The notes: generated by a model from the sequence alone, not told the origin. A stretch of 64,000 bases of DNA from Cryptosporangium arvum DSM 44712 (GCF_000585375.1 NZ_KK073874.1:3968001-4032000); one strand, 5' to 3'; shown: positions 25,567 to 34,760, counted from the first letter of the stretch. Numbers and translations: made by a program.

Positions 25567-26087
25567 CGTGCCTCTCCCTTCAGGGGGCGGTCGGGCACGG
25601 AGGCGGCGAGGCGCTGCCCCCACGCCGTCGCGCGCTCGAGCTCGCCGGCGCGGAGCGGTCCGGCGGTGTCGAGGACGAAGAAGTCCTCCGGTGGGGCCGC
25701 GGCGCGGTACCCGTGGCGTTCGAGCCGCCGGGTCGCGGCCTTGGCCGCCGATCCCGGGACGAACTTCTTCGGGATCCGGGTCGTGAACGCGGTCGCGAAG
25801 GTACCCGGCAGGCACGGCGAGAGGTTCGCGAGCCACTCGCGGAGGCCCCTGTCGCGGTGCTGCGCGCCTTGCTGCTCCGCGGCGTGCCGGGTGTTGGGGC
25901 GGGAGAGGCTGAACGCGTGCGTCGGTGCGCCGACCACCAGCAGGTCCACGTCGACGTGCGGGGCCGGCGGTGCGTCCGCCAGATCCAGCACGGTGACGGG
26001 ACCGGCCGAGGCCAGCCCGTCCGCGACGGCGTCGGCGACGGCACGGGTGTTGCCGAACATCGACTCCACCACGATCAGTGATCGCAT
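25563..26087 (-). CDS. Flavodoxin-domain protein
   Basis: A 174-residue protein with the FMN phosphate loop VVESMFGNTRAVADAVADG at residues about 7-25 and the second flavodoxin loop LLVVGAPTHAFSLSRP. Members with this sequence are actinobacterial flavodoxin-fold proteins that may act as electron carriers or quinone-type reductases. It sits 16 bp after a CBS-BON gene and shares its box at 26859. Under iron or oxygen stress a flavodoxin could supply low-potential electrons, for example to the PFL activase (30331); that link is inference. Confidence 0.82.
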   Translation of the reverse strand: MRSLIVVESMFGNTRAVADAVADGLASAGPVTVLDLADAPPAPHVDVDLLVVGAPTHAFSLSRPNTRHAAEQQGAQHRDRGLREWLANLSPCLPGTFATAFTTRIPKKFVPGSAAKAATRRLERHGYRAAAPPEDFFVLDTAGPLRAGELERATAWGQRLAASVPDRPLKGEAR

Positions 26088-26103
26088 CACAGGCTCCTGA
26101 CTC

Positions 26104-26805
26104 TCAGAGGAACGGGCCGGACGGGTAGCTGACTTGCTCCCGCAGAGCGCGGTAACTGGTGTCGTCGTCCACGTGGGCCAGCGCGTCGACGACCCTGACG
26201 ACGCCGTCGATCCGGCGCGCGAACTCGACGGCGAGCTCGACGTCGCTGCGGCGTGGCAGCGTGCCGCTGAGCGTCACGACCCCGTCGGTGACCTCGGCGG
26301 CCACGTCCGGCGGGTGCAGCAGCACCCGGCCGAAGACCTCGGCCTCCACCTCGTCGCGGATCTGCGCGTCGGACCGGACGAACAGCCGGACGAGGTCACC
26401 GCGGCTGACGATCCCCAGGAGCTTGCCGGTGTCGTTGACGACCGGCAGCCGCTTGACGTCGCGCTTCTCCATCAGCCGAGCGGCGTCGACGACCGAGGCG
26501 TCCGCGTCGATCGTGATCGCCGGCGCGGTCATCAGATCGCGGGCCACCAGGCCCTCGGCCTTCGCCCGGTCCGTGCGGTGGCGTCGCAGCAGCCGCGGCC
26601 ACTCGTCGCGCTCGTCCTGGTAGGTGATCTTGTGCAGCAGGTCGGTCTCCGACACGACGCCGACCACGTCCGCTTCGTCGTCGAGCACGGGCATCGCGCT
26701 GATCCCGGCGAAGTCGAGTTGCTCGGCGATGAGCTTCACCGGCGTACCGGCGTAGACGATTCGGACGGTGGTCGTCATGACGTCCTTGACCGTGCGGTGG
26801 CTCAT
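26104..26805 (-). CDS. CBS-CBS-BON domain protein
   Basis: A 233-residue paralog of the 20529 protein: CBS1 TVKDVMTTTVRIVYAGTPV, LHKITYQDERDEWPRLLRRH linker, CBS2 DLMTAPAITIDADASVVDAA, BON EVTDGVVTLSGTLPRR, and the tail DDDTSYRALREQVSYPSGPF. ATG 26805 lies 53 bp from its box. Expected to bind AMP/ATP-type ligands through the CBS pair. It leads an operon with flavodoxin and a small ORF. Confidence 0.9.
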   Translation of the reverse strand: MSHRTVKDVMTTTVRIVYAGTPVKLIAEQLDFAGISAMPVLDDEADVVGVVSETDLLHKITYQDERDEWPRLLRRHRTDRAKAEGLVARDLMTAPAITIDADASVVDAARLMEKRDVKRLPVVNDTGKLLGIVSRGDLVRLFVRSDAQIRDEVEAEVFGRVLLHPPDVAAEVTDGVVTLSGTLPRRSDVELAVEFARRIDGVVRVVDALAHVDDDTSYRALREQVSYPSGPFL

Positions 26806-26858
26806 GACACGCTCCCTTCCTCGTTGATCTCCATGCTTCGCCGGTCGCGATCGCGTCG

Positions 26859-26875
26859 GCAGGGGAGGAAGTCCC
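26859..26875 (-). promoter_or_regulatory. DosR-like box (minus)
   Basis: GGGACTTCCTCCCCTGC on the minus strand, 53 bp before the CBS-BON gene at 26805. Confidence 0.7.
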
Positions 26876-26926
26876 GGGTGCACCGGACCGAGGTCAGTCG
26901 CCGGTGGCGGACGTCCTGCTGCGGTC

Positions 26927-26944
26927 GGACGTTCGCCCCTACCC
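26927..26944 (+). promoter_or_regulatory. DosR-like box
   Basis: CGGACGTTCGCCCCTACC on the plus strand, about 45 bp before the truncated Hsp20 start at 26990. Confidence 0.6.
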
Positions 26945-26989
26945 GACCGCCGGGACACGGGCATTCCGCCACTGGCCGTGTGGCCGGCG

Positions 26990-27172
26990 ATGGGAAGCGC
27001 CAAGGGCGGCATCCGGTTCGAGGAGCGCCGGGAGAAGGACCGCTACGTGGTGCGCGCCGAACTGCCCGGCGTGGACCCGGAAAAGGACATCCAGATCTCC
27101 GTCGCGGAGGGCACCCTGACGATCACGGCGGAACGGCGCGAGGAGAAGCAGGAGGGAACCCGGACCGAGTAG
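26990..27172 (+). pseudogene. Truncated Hsp20/alpha-crystallin (HspX-like)
   Basis: About 60 codons carrying only the first half of an alpha-crystallin domain: DRYVVRAELPGVDPEKDIQ and TLTITAERREEKQEG, close to the same region of mycobacterial HspX. The frame stops at TRTE where full-length proteins continue with the FxYGSFxR and GxLxV strands. The latter half and IXI tail are absent, so a functional oligomeric chaperone is unlikely. ATG 26990 is preferred over GTG 26978 by distance to the box. Confidence 0.7.
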
Positions 27173-27196
27173 TGACGCACGGCAGCATGGCTCCGC

Positions 27197-27877
27197 CTAC
27201 ATGCCCACGTAGACGGTGTCGTCGGTCCGGTACGAGAGCTCGTTGTCCACGTGCACGACCCCGTCGACGCGCTTGACCAGGCCGGCCGCGACGTTCGCCT
27301 GGGTCAGCCGGTCCAGCGTCCCGCGCAGCGTCACGACGCCGTCGGTGACCTCGACGGCCAGGTCCGGGACGTCCGCGAGCAGGGCCGCTCCGAAGATCTC
27401 GTGCACGATCTCGTCGTGGATCTGCTGGTCCGGTCGCAGCAGCACACCGACCAGGTCCCTGCGGGTGACGATGCCGACCAGCTCGCCGACGCCGTCCACC
27501 ACCGGCAGGCTCTTCACGCCGTGCCGCTCCATCCGCTGCGCGGCCTCGACGATCGTCGCGTCCGGGAGGACGGTGACGGCCGGCGAGGTCATCAGGTCGC
27601 GGGCCACCGAGGCGCGCGACTTGGCCTTGGCGTCGTGGTGCCGGCTGAGCAGCCGCCACCAGCCGTCGGTGTCCGCGTCGGCCAGGTCCGCGTAGGTGAT
27701 CTTGTGCAGCAGGTCCTGCTCGGAGACGACCCCCACCACGTGGCGCTGCTCGTCCAGGACCGGTACGGCGTTGACGTGCCGGGCGTCCAGAACCTGGGCG
27801 ATCACCTTCGCCGGGGTGTCGCGATCGACCGTGACGACGTCGGTCGTCATGACCGTTCGAAGAGTTCGGTGTGACAC
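27197..27877 (-). CDS. CBS-CBS-BON domain protein
   Basis: A 226-residue paralog starting at GTG 27877 (GGAG site): CBS1 VMTTDVVTVDRDTPAKVIAQ, linker WWRLLSRHHDAKAKSRASVA, CBS2 DLMTSPAVTVLPDATIVEAA, BON EVTDGVVTLRGTLDRLTQ, tail SYRTDDTVYVGM. Its stop at 27197 lies 24 bp from the 3' end of the convergent Hsp20 remnant. It is divergent from pflB, with two oppositely oriented boxes between them. Confidence 0.9.
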   Translation of the reverse strand: MSHRTLRTVMTTDVVTVDRDTPAKVIAQVLDARHVNAVPVLDEQRHVVGVVSEQDLLHKITYADLADADTDGWWRLLSRHHDAKAKSRASVARDLMTSPAVTVLPDATIVEAAQRMERHGVKSLPVVDGVGELVGIVTRRDLVGVLLRPDQQIHDEIVHEIFGAALLADVPDLAVEVTDGVVTLRGTLDRLTQANVAAGLVKRVDGVVHVDNELSYRTDDTVYVGM

Positions 27878-27977
27878 GGTGCGCTCCGATCCCGCGCCGC
27901 AGCGCGTGCTGGTTGATGCCTCCGGCTCGAGCCTCGCGCGGCCGGCGCACCCCGCGGCAGAGCCCGAAGTGAGCAGT

Positions 27978-27995
27978 GCACGGGGCGAAGGTCCC
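27978..27995 (-). promoter_or_regulatory. DosR-like box (minus)
   Basis: GGGACCTTCGCCCCGTGC on the minus strand, about 100 bp before the CBS-BON start at 27877, a longer spacing than usual. Confidence 0.6.
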
Positions 27996-28004
27996 GGGTC
28001 GTTC

Positions 28005-28024
28005 GGGAACGGTGACTCTGCCCC
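28005..28024 (+). promoter_or_regulatory. DosR-like box upstream of pflB
   Basis: GGGAACGGTGACTCTGCCCC, 52 bp before the pflB ATG. The left half is weaker (GGGAAC) but the right half and spacing match. Confidence 0.55.
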
Positions 28025-28076
28025 GGCGCCGCGGCCGGGCCTAGGAAGGAGGTGAAGCGATTCGAGGAGGATCCCC

Positions 28077-30329
28077 ATGACCACGACCGTGGCGCCCCAC
28101 CGGCTCGACGCCTGGCGCGGCTTCTCCGGGCACCGGTGGCGCCGTGCCGTCGACGTCCAGCGCTTCATCCTCGACAACGTCACGCCGTACCTCGGTGACG
28201 GCGGGTTCCTCGCCGGCCCGACCGACCGGACCACCGCGCTGTGGCAGCGCGTCTCCGAGCTGATGTCGGTCGAACGGCAGCGCGGGATCCTCGACGTCGA
28301 CACGGTCACCCCCTCGACGATCACCAGCCACCGGCCGGGCTACATCGACCGCGCGAACGAGCTGATCGTCGGCCTGCAGACCGACGCACCGCTCAAACGG
28401 GCGATCATGCCGAACGGCGGCCTGCGGATGGTCGAGAACGGCCTGGCCGCCTACGACTACCAGCTGGATCCCGGTGTGCGGACGATCTTCACGACCTACC
28501 GCAAGACGCACAACGACGGGGTCTTCGACGCGTACACCCCGCGGATCCGGGCCGCGCGCAAGGCCGGGATCGTCACCGGGCTGCCCGACTCCTACGGGCG
28601 CGGCCGGATCATCGGCGACTACCGCCGCGTCGCGCTCTACGGCGCCGACGCGCTGGTCGCGGCGAAGGAAGCCGAGAAGGCGGCCCTCGACGACGTCCGG
28701 TCCGGCGCGGACGTGATCCGGGACCGGGAGGAGATCGCCGAACAGATCCGCGCCCTGCGTGAGCTCGTCACGATGGCCGCCGGGTACGGCTACGACCTCA
28801 CGCGCCCGGCGGCGACCGGCCGCGAAGCGGTGCAGTGGCTCTACTTCGCCTACCTCGCCGCGATCAAGGAGCAGAACGGCGCGGCGATGTCGCTGGGGCG
28901 CGTGTCCACGTTCCTCGACGTCTACCTCGACCGGGACCGGCACGAGGGCCGGTTGACCGAGGACGAGGCGCAGGAACTCGTCGACGACCTGGTGATCAAG
29001 CTGCGGATGGTGCGGTTCCTGCGCACGCCCGAGTACGACGCGCTGTTCTCCGGCGACCCGACCTGGGTCACCGAGGCGATCGGCGGGATGGCCCGCGACG
29101 GGCGCCCGCTGGTCACCCGGACGTCGTTCCGGTTCCTGCAGACGCTGTACAACCTCGGCCCGGCACCCGAGCCGAACCTCACCGTGCTCTGGTCGCCGGC
29201 GTTGCCCGAGGGCTTCAAGCGCTACTGCGCGCAGACCTCGATCGACACCAGCGCGATCCAGTACGAGAGCGACGACCTGCTGCGGACCCGGTACGGCGAC
29301 GACACCGGGATCGCGTGCTGCGTGTCGGCGACCCAGCTGGGCAAGAGCATGCAGTTCTTCGGTGCGCGGGTGAACGTCGCGAAGGCCTTGCTGTACGCGC
29401 TCAACGGCGGCCGCGACGAGATGTCCGGCGCGCAGGTCGGCCCCGAGTCCGAGCCGGTGGGCGGAGACGTCCTGGACTACGACGACGTGTCGGCGCGGTT
29501 CGACCGGATGCTCGACTGGCTCGCCGAGACCTACGTCGACGCGCTCAACGTCATCCACTACATGCACGACAAGTACGCCTACGAGCGGCTCGAGATGGCG
29601 CTGCACGACCATCCGGTCAAGCGCACGATGGCGTGCGGCATCGCCGGGCTGTCGGTGGCCGCAGACTCGCTGTCGGCCATCCGGTACGCCACGGTGCGGC
29701 CGGTCCGCGACGAGACCGGGCTGATCGTCGACTACCGCACCGAAGGCGAGTTCCCGGTCTACGGCAACGACGACGACCGCGCGGACACGATCGCCGTCGA
29801 ACTCGTGCACGCGTTCATGCAGAAGCTGCGCCGCCGGCCGACCTACCGCGGCGCGCTGCACACGCAGTCGGTCCTCACGATCACGTCGAACGTCGTGTAC
29901 GGCACGCACACCGGCAACACCCCGGACGGCCGCCGGGCCGGGGAGCCGTTCGCACCGGGCGCGAACCCGATGAACGGCCGCGACCGCCACGGCCTGATGG
30001 CCGCCGCGCTCAGCGTCGCCAAGATCCCGTACGACGACGCCCGGGACGGCATCTCGCTGACCGCCTCCACGGTGCCCGCGGGTCTCGGACGGACACCTGC
30101 GGACCGGGTCACCAACCTGGTCGGCGTGCTCGACGGGTACACCGACGCCGGCGGCTTCCACCTCAACGTCAACGTCCTGAACCGGGAGACGCTGCTCGAC
30201 GCGATGGATCACCCGGAGAACTATCCGAACCTCACGATCCGGGTCTCCGGCTACGCGGTGAACTTCGTGAAGCTCACCCGCGAGCAGCAGCGCGACGTCG
30301 TCAACCGGACCTTCCACCAGACGGTGTGA
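28077..30329 (+). CDS. pflB: Pyruvate formate-lyase
   Basis: A 750-residue glycyl radical enzyme that converts pyruvate and CoA to acetyl-CoA and formate without NADH production. The adjacent catalytic cysteines are C414-C415 ([20 protein letters not shown]); the radical site is G725 in [10 protein letters not shown]. The C-terminal third follows E. coli PflB closely ([39 protein letters not shown]). It starts a box-driven operon with pflA, GAPDH and a CBS gene. PFL is oxygen-labile and uncommon in actinobacteria of this GC class, so it points to real anaerobic fermentation. Confidence 0.96.
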   Translation: MTTTVAPHRLDAWRGFSGHRWRRAVDVQRFILDNVTPYLGDGGFLAGPTDRTTALWQRVSELMSVERQRGILDVDTVTPSTITSHRPGYIDRANELIVGLQTDAPLKRAIMPNGGLRMVENGLAAYDYQLDPGVRTIFTTYRKTHNDGVFDAYTPRIRAARKAGIVTGLPDSYGRGRIIGDYRRVALYGADALVAAKEAEKAALDDVRSGADVIRDREEIAEQIRALRELVTMAAGYGYDLTRPAATGREAVQWLYFAYLAAIKEQNGAAMSLGRVSTFLDVYLDRDRHEGRLTEDEAQELVDDLVIKLRMVRFLRTPEYDALFSGDPTWVTEAIGGMARDGRPLVTRTSFRFLQTLYNLGPAPEPNLTVLWSPALPEGFKRYCAQTSIDTSAIQYESDDLLRTRYGDDTGIACCVSATQLGKSMQFFGARVNVAKALLYALNGGRDEMSGAQVGPESEPVGGDVLDYDDVSARFDRMLDWLAETYVDALNVIHYMHDKYAYERLEMALHDHPVKRTMACGIAGLSVAADSLSAIRYATVRPVRDETGLIVDYRTEGEFPVYGNDDDRADTIAVELVHAFMQKLRRRPTYRGALHTQSVLTITSNVVYGTHTGNTPDGRRAGEPFAPGANPMNGRDRHGLMAAALSVAKIPYDDARDGISLTASTVPAGLGRTPADRVTNLVGVLDGYTDAGGFHLNVNVLNRETLLDAMDHPENYPNLTIRVSGYAVNFVKLTREQQRDVVNRTFHQTV

Positions 30330-30330
30330 C

Positions 30331-31059
30331 GTGACCATCGGCTCGGTTCACTCCTGGGACCTCTCGATCGGCGTCGACGGACCCGGCACCCGGCTGGTGC
30401 TGTTCACCGCGGGGTGCCCGCTGCGCTGCCAGTACTGCGAGAACCCCGACACCTGGCACCGGCGCAACGGTGTCCCGACCACCGTGGAGGACGTGATGGC
30501 GAAGGTGCGCCGCTACCGTCGCCTGTTCGACGTCACCGGCGGCGGCGTCACGATCACCGGCGGGGAACCGCTGATGCAGGCGCAGTTCACCGGCGAGGTG
30601 CTCGCGGCCTGCGCGGCCGAGGGAATCCACACCGCGCTGGACACGTCGGGCTTCCTCGGCGTCCGGGCCCCGGACGAGATGCTGGCCGACGTCGGACTGG
30701 TACTGCTGGACCTCAAGTCCTGGGACCCGGCGACGTACCGGAAGGTGACCGGGCGCGAGCTGGTGCCGACACTCGCGTTCGCCGAGCGGCTGGCCAGGCT
30801 CGGCCGGCCGACCTGGATCCGGTTCGTGCTGGTGCCCGGGCTCACCGACGCGGCGGAGAACGTGGACGGCCTGGCCGACTACGTGGCGACGCTGCCGAAC
30901 GTCGAACGGGTCGACGTCCTGGCCTACCACCGCTTCGGCGTGGCGAAGTACGCCGAGCTCGGCGTTCCCTACCGGCTGGACGGCGTGCCGGAGCCGACCG
31001 GTGAACAGCTAGAGCACGCACGCCGGGCGTTCGCGTCCAGCGGCTTGATCGTCACCTGA
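30331..31059 (+). CDS. pflA: Pyruvate formate-lyase activating enzyme (radical SAM)
   Basis: A 242-residue radical SAM protein starting at GTG 30331, one base after the pflB stop. The cluster motif is C29-x3-C33-x2-C36 (CPLRCQYCEN), followed by GGGVTITGGEPLMQ (SAM binding), TALDTSGF and LLDLKSWDP. It abstracts hydrogen from the PFL glycine using SAM and a low-potential electron donor, possibly the flavodoxin encoded at 25563. The length matches E. coli PflA. Confidence 0.95.
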   Translation: MTIGSVHSWDLSIGVDGPGTRLVLFTAGCPLRCQYCENPDTWHRRNGVPTTVEDVMAKVRRYRRLFDVTGGGVTITGGEPLMQAQFTGEVLAACAAEGIHTALDTSGFLGVRAPDEMLADVGLVLLDLKSWDPATYRKVTGRELVPTLAFAERLARLGRPTWIRFVLVPGLTDAAENVDGLADYVATLPNVERVDVLAYHRFGVAKYAELGVPYRLDGVPEPTGEQLEHARRAFASSGLIVT

Positions 31060-31091
31060 CGACCCATCTCACCCCGTTCGAGGAGGAAACC

Positions 31092-32090
31092 ATGTCCGTC
31101 CGCATCGGAATCAACGGCTTCGGCCGCGTGGGACGCTGCTTCTACCGCATCGCCCGGGCGCGAGGCCTGGACGTCGTCGCGGTCAACGACCTGACCGCAC
31201 CGGCGACGCTCGCCCACCTGCTGACGTACGACTCGACGTTCGGCCGGCTGGACACCGAAGCGGTGGTGACCGATGACGGTATCGCGGTCGGCGACTCCCG
31301 CTTCGCGGTCACCGCCGAACGCGACCCGGCCGCACTGGATTGGGGCGCGTACGGCGTCGACCTCGTCATCGAGTCGACCGGTCGCTTCCGCGCCCGCGAC
31401 GACGCGGCGGTGCACCTCAAGTCGGGCCCGAAGAAGGTGCTGATCAGCGCCCCGGGGAAGAACGCCGACGCCACCGTGGTACTCGGCGTCAACGAGGAGA
31501 CCTACGACCCGGGGCGTCACGACGTCGTCTCCAACGCGTCCTGCACGACCAACTGCGTCGCGCCGATGGCCAAGGTGCTCAACGACGCCTTCGGCGTCGA
31601 ACGCGGGTTGATGACGACGATCCACGCCTACACGAACGACCAGTCGCTGCTGGACGCCCCGCACAAGGACCTGCGGCGGGCCCGGTCGGCCGCGAGCAGC
31701 ATGATCCCGACCAGCACCGGCGCCGCCAAGGCCGTCGGCCTGGTCGTCCCGGAGCTGGCCGGCAAGCTCGGTGGCGTCGCGGTGCGGGTGCCGATCGAGG
31801 ACGGCTCGCTGACCGACCTCACGGTCCAGCTGCGCCGGGACGTGACGGCCGACGAGGTCAACCGGGCGTTCGCGGACGCCGCCGTCGGCCGGTTGAACGG
31901 CTACCTGCGCTACAGCACGGCGCCGATCGTGTCGCGCGACATCGTCGGTGACCCGGCGTCCTGTGTCTTCGACGCACCGCTCACGCAGGCCGACGGCCCC
32001 CTCGTGAAGGTGTTCGGCTGGTACGACAACGAGTGGGGTTACTCCGCCCGCCTGGTCGACCTGGCCGAGTACGTGGCCGCGCGGTTCTGA
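31092..32090 (+). CDS. gap: Glyceraldehyde-3-phosphate dehydrogenase, type I
   Basis: A 332-residue GAPDH. The N-terminal NAD-binding motif is INGFGRVGR, the catalytic cysteine C151 lies in SNASCTTNC, and the C-terminus has WYDNEWGYSARLVDLAEY. It sits 32 bp after pflA in the fermentation operon and is probably a second, anaerobiosis-specific copy; the housekeeping gap is normally linked to pgk, which is absent here. Pairing with PFL suggests glycolysis to pyruvate is boosted together with its fermentation. Confidence 0.95.
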   Translation: MSVRIGINGFGRVGRCFYRIARARGLDVVAVNDLTAPATLAHLLTYDSTFGRLDTEAVVTDDGIAVGDSRFAVTAERDPAALDWGAYGVDLVIESTGRFRARDDAAVHLKSGPKKVLISAPGKNADATVVLGVNEETYDPGRHDVVSNASCTTNCVAPMAKVLNDAFGVERGLMTTIHAYTNDQSLLDAPHKDLRRARSAASSMIPTSTGAAKAVGLVVPELAGKLGGVAVRVPIEDGSLTDLTVQLRRDVTADEVNRAFADAAVGRLNGYLRYSTAPIVSRDIVGDPASCVFDAPLTQADGPLVKVFGWYDNEWGYSARLVDLAEYVAARF

Positions 32091-32137
32091 TGTCCGCGCG
32101 GGGTGGGGTCGGTCGCGATGCCGAGGGAGGTTCCGTG

Positions 32138-32632
32138 ATGAGCTCCGGGACGTCGATGTTCTGGCCCGACGAGGATCCGCTGCAGCCGACGTCCGAGGAG
32201 TACGGGGCGGACCTGCCGGTGACGACCGTGATGCGCCCGTGCGTGGTGCTGGGGGAGAACGAGCCGATCACGGTGGCGTGGAACCGGATGCGGGCCCACG
32301 GGGAGGTCGCCCTGGTCGTCGACGGGGCCGCCCACGTCGTCGGCCTGCTCGGCCTGCGAGAGGTGTCGGAGCGGTGGCCGGTCCGGCCACCGCTGTCCGC
32401 CGAGCCCACCGCTGGGGACGCGTTGCGGGGCGTACGGACCTGCCGCATCACCGCGACGACGTCGGTCCGGGACGCGGTGCGGACGCTGATCACGGATCAG
32501 CGGGCCACCGCGCCGGTGGTGACGGCGGACGGCCGGGGACTCGGTGTGGTGACCGCTCTGGACTTGCTGACCGCGCTCACCGGCCGGAGTTCACCGGCCG
32601 GGCGGAGCTCAGCGCAGCCGGCGGGCGCGTAG
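32138..32632 (+). CDS. CBS-pair protein (no BON)
   Basis: A 164-residue CBS-pair protein. CBS1 is VTTVMRPCVVLGENEPITVA (about 27-75); CBS2 is TCRITATTSVRDAVRTLITD (about 95-150). ATG 32138 follows GAGGGAGG; an earlier in-frame ATG at 32090 overlapping the GAPDH stop is the alternative. It closes the pflBA-gap operon and could sense adenylates for it. Its 3' end overlaps the convergent gene at 32609 by 24 bp. Confidence 0.8.
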   Translation: MSSGTSMFWPDEDPLQPTSEEYGADLPVTTVMRPCVVLGENEPITVAWNRMRAHGEVALVVDGAAHVVGLLGLREVSERWPVRPPLSAEPTAGDALRGVRTCRITATTSVRDAVRTLITDQRATAPVVTADGRGLGVVTALDLLTALTGRSSPAGRSSAQPAGA

Positions 32633-32932
32633 AGCGTGCGCCCACCACGGTCGTGAACCCGGGTCGGTGGCGCGAGCCCGGGGTGCGCGGGCTCCACGGA
32701 CGCTGAGCCAGCCACCGGGTCCCATCGACACCGGCCCGACCGCGGGGGTGCGGTGCAGCGCGCTGCCGAGCACCGCGGCCGCGCCGGCCACCGCGACGAC
32801 GCCGAGAACGAGCCGTTCGACGTCCACCGCCGGCTGGTAGCGGACCGACGCGCCGTCGCTGACGTACGCGCCGATCGTGCGCGGTCCGCAGCGGCCCGGC
32901 CGCTCGACGGGCAGGAGCACGGGATCGCTCAT
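32609..32932 (-). CDS. Small membrane-anchored hypothetical protein
   Basis: A 107-residue protein with a good GGGAGG ribosome site before ATG 32932. One hydrophobic helix lies near residues 40-62 (LVLGVVAVAGAAAVLGSAL); the rest is arginine- and proline-rich. No family recognised. It is divergent from the USP at 33085 and may use the same promoter region. Confidence 0.5.
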   Translation of the reverse strand: MSDPVLLPVERPGRCGPRTIGAYVSDGASVRYQPAVDVERLVLGVVAVAGAAAVLGSALHRTPAVGPVSMGPGGWLSVRGARAPRARATDPGSRPWWAHALRARRLR

Positions 32933-33004
32933 GGTGACCTCCCAGGTCGCTTCCAGCCTGCGTGAGACCGCCCGGAGCGGGGAGAGGCGGAGGCCCCACA
33001 GGTC

Positions 33005-33024
33005 GGGACCTTCGGCCGTTTCCG
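33005..33024 (+). promoter_or_regulatory. DosR-like box
   Basis: GGGACCTTCGGCCGTTTCCG; the left 12 bases match the consensus exactly, the right end is weaker. It is 60 bp before the USP start at 33085. Confidence 0.65.
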
Positions 33025-33084
33025 CTCGTCATCCGGCGTTCTAGCGTCGAAGACACGAGAACATCCGAGGGAGGTGCGCACGCC

Positions 33085-33966
33085 ATGACGTACGCAGCGG
33101 GAGCCCCGGTCACCGTCGGCGTCGACGGCTCTCCGGCCAGTCTGGACGCTGTGGCCTGGGCGGCGGACGACGCCGGTCGGCGTGGACGTTCGATGCGGCT
33201 GGTCTACGTCAACAGCTGGCCGGCCTACACCTACGCGATGTGGCCGGCCTGGGGCCCGCCGGAGAGCCGGGACGGCCAGGAGGCCGGGCGGCTGATCGTC
33301 ACGGACGCCGCTCGGCACGCCGCGGTGACGGCTCCGGCGACCCGCGTCACGACCGAGGTCGTGGACGGTGGACCGGCGAGTGTTCTCCTCGACCGCGCCG
33401 AGCACTCGGCCCTGCTGGTCGTCGGCCGCCGCGGGACCGGCGGGTTTCCGCAGCTGGTGGTGGGGTCGGTCGCGACGCAGGTGGCGATCTACGCCGGCTG
33501 CCCGGTGGCGATCGTGCCCGAGCACCCGGCGCCCGCGGCCGGCGACGGTCCCGGCGTCGTGCTGGGAGTCGACGGCAGCGACCAGTGCCAGGCGGCGATC
33601 GAGTACGCGTTCACCGAGGCGTCCCTGCGCGGCCGGAAACTGACGGCCGTGCGGTCGTGGTACTGGCCCTCCGACGACCCGGCGATCGTGGAACCGGCCC
33701 CGCTGCCGGCCCACCACCTGCTCGAGCAGCAACGGCTGGTCAGCGAAGGGCTCGCCGGCTGGGCGGAGAAGTACCCCGACGTCGAGGTGCGCACCGTGAT
33801 CGCGCACCACCGGCCGGCGCGGGCGTTGCTGGACGCCGCCGCGGGCGCCGAGATGCTGGTGGTGGGTGCCCGCGGAAGCGGGGGATTCCGCGCGCTGCTG
33901 CTGGGATCGGTCGGTGAGACCGTGGCGCGCCACGCGCACTGCCCGGTCGTGATCGTGCGCTCGTGA
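33085..33966 (+). CDS. Tandem universal stress protein
   Basis: A 293-residue two-domain USP in which both halves keep the ATP loop: GRRGTGGFPQLVVGSV in domain 1 and GARGSGGFRALLLGSV in domain 2. Starts VTVGVDGSPASLDAVAWAAD and second VVLGVDGSDQCQAAIEYAF. It is the least degenerate USP of the island and the closest in layout to Rv2623. A GAGGGAGG site precedes ATG 33085. Confidence 0.93.
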   Translation: MTYAAGAPVTVGVDGSPASLDAVAWAADDAGRRGRSMRLVYVNSWPAYTYAMWPAWGPPESRDGQEAGRLIVTDAARHAAVTAPATRVTTEVVDGGPASVLLDRAEHSALLVVGRRGTGGFPQLVVGSVATQVAIYAGCPVAIVPEHPAPAAGDGPGVVLGVDGSDQCQAAIEYAFTEASLRGRKLTAVRSWYWPSDDPAIVEPAPLPAHHLLEQQRLVSEGLAGWAEKYPDVEVRTVIAHHRPARALLDAAAGAEMLVVGARGSGGFRALLLGSVGETVARHAHCPVVIVRS

Positions 33967-34099
33967 CCGGCCGCCGCCGGACGGAACGGTGCCCTTCCCC
34001 TCCGGCGGCCCCGCCCGCCGGAGGGGACGATGAGAACGGCGCGGCGCCGGGCCTGGACGGCTGTTCTCCTCAGAGCGGCGTTCGTCGTTTTCCGCCGGT

Positions 34100-34760
34100 C
34101 GCTTCCGTCGCCGGCGACGTGCGTTCCCTGGAGCCCGGACGGGCGCTCCTGGCGCTCGTCGCTCAGGCTGGCGTCGCTCGGCGCGTACGTGGCTTGCTCC
34201 GCGTCCTGGGTGGGCGGATGTCGGTGCTGCGAACGGCTGACCTGACGTTCGCGCGGACCGCGATGTCGGTCACGCTCCCGGGCGGTGGTGTGGTGTCGAG
34301 CGCGTACGCCGTGCGGCAGTTCCACCGAGCCGGTGTGAGCAGCGGCGGCGCTCGTGGTCCTGACCGGCCTGCAGTCGGTCGCCACGCTGGTCGTGGCCGA
34401 GGCACGGGGGTCGGCGGTCGGCCAGGGTCTGGTGGCGATCGTCGTACTGGCCGTGGTGACCGGTGTCTGGTTCGGGGTGAGATGGGCCGACGCCCACCTG
34501 AGCCACCTGACCGGCCCGCCCCGGGTGCCCCGGCCGTCCTGGCGTGATCGTGCCCGCGACGCCGTCGAGGCCGCCCTGCACGCGGCCGCGACGCTGGCCG
34601 CGCTCGTCACCGGCGGCTCGACGGCCGCCGCGGCGACCGCGGCGGTACTGACGTACCGGCTGCTGTCGTGCCGGCTGATCGTCGTGATCGGACTGCCGGC
34701 GTCGCTGGCGCACTGGAGGTCGCCCGCGGTGGCCCGACAGCGGGAAACCGGGAGGACGAG
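34100..34760 (+). pseudogene. Remnant of a YbhN/UPF0104-like membrane protein
   Basis: In one frame LTFARTAMSVTLPGGGVVSS followed by AYAVRQFHRAGVS (about 34240-34335) looks like the LPGG-containing segment of YbhN/LPG-synthase-type flippases. The frame breaks near 34340, and the next frame continues with LVVLTGLQSVATLVV, further helices and VLTYRLLSCRLIVVIGLPAS, the family's C-terminal motif. The N-terminal half is missing and there is no start codon with a ribosome site. Family identity is by motif order only. Confidence 0.55.

Noticed and set aside
28041-30338. A 765-codon open frame antisense to pflB
   Set aside because: It is the typical high-GC shadow of a strongly conserved gene; pflB codon bias and protein conservation leave no doubt about the sense strand.
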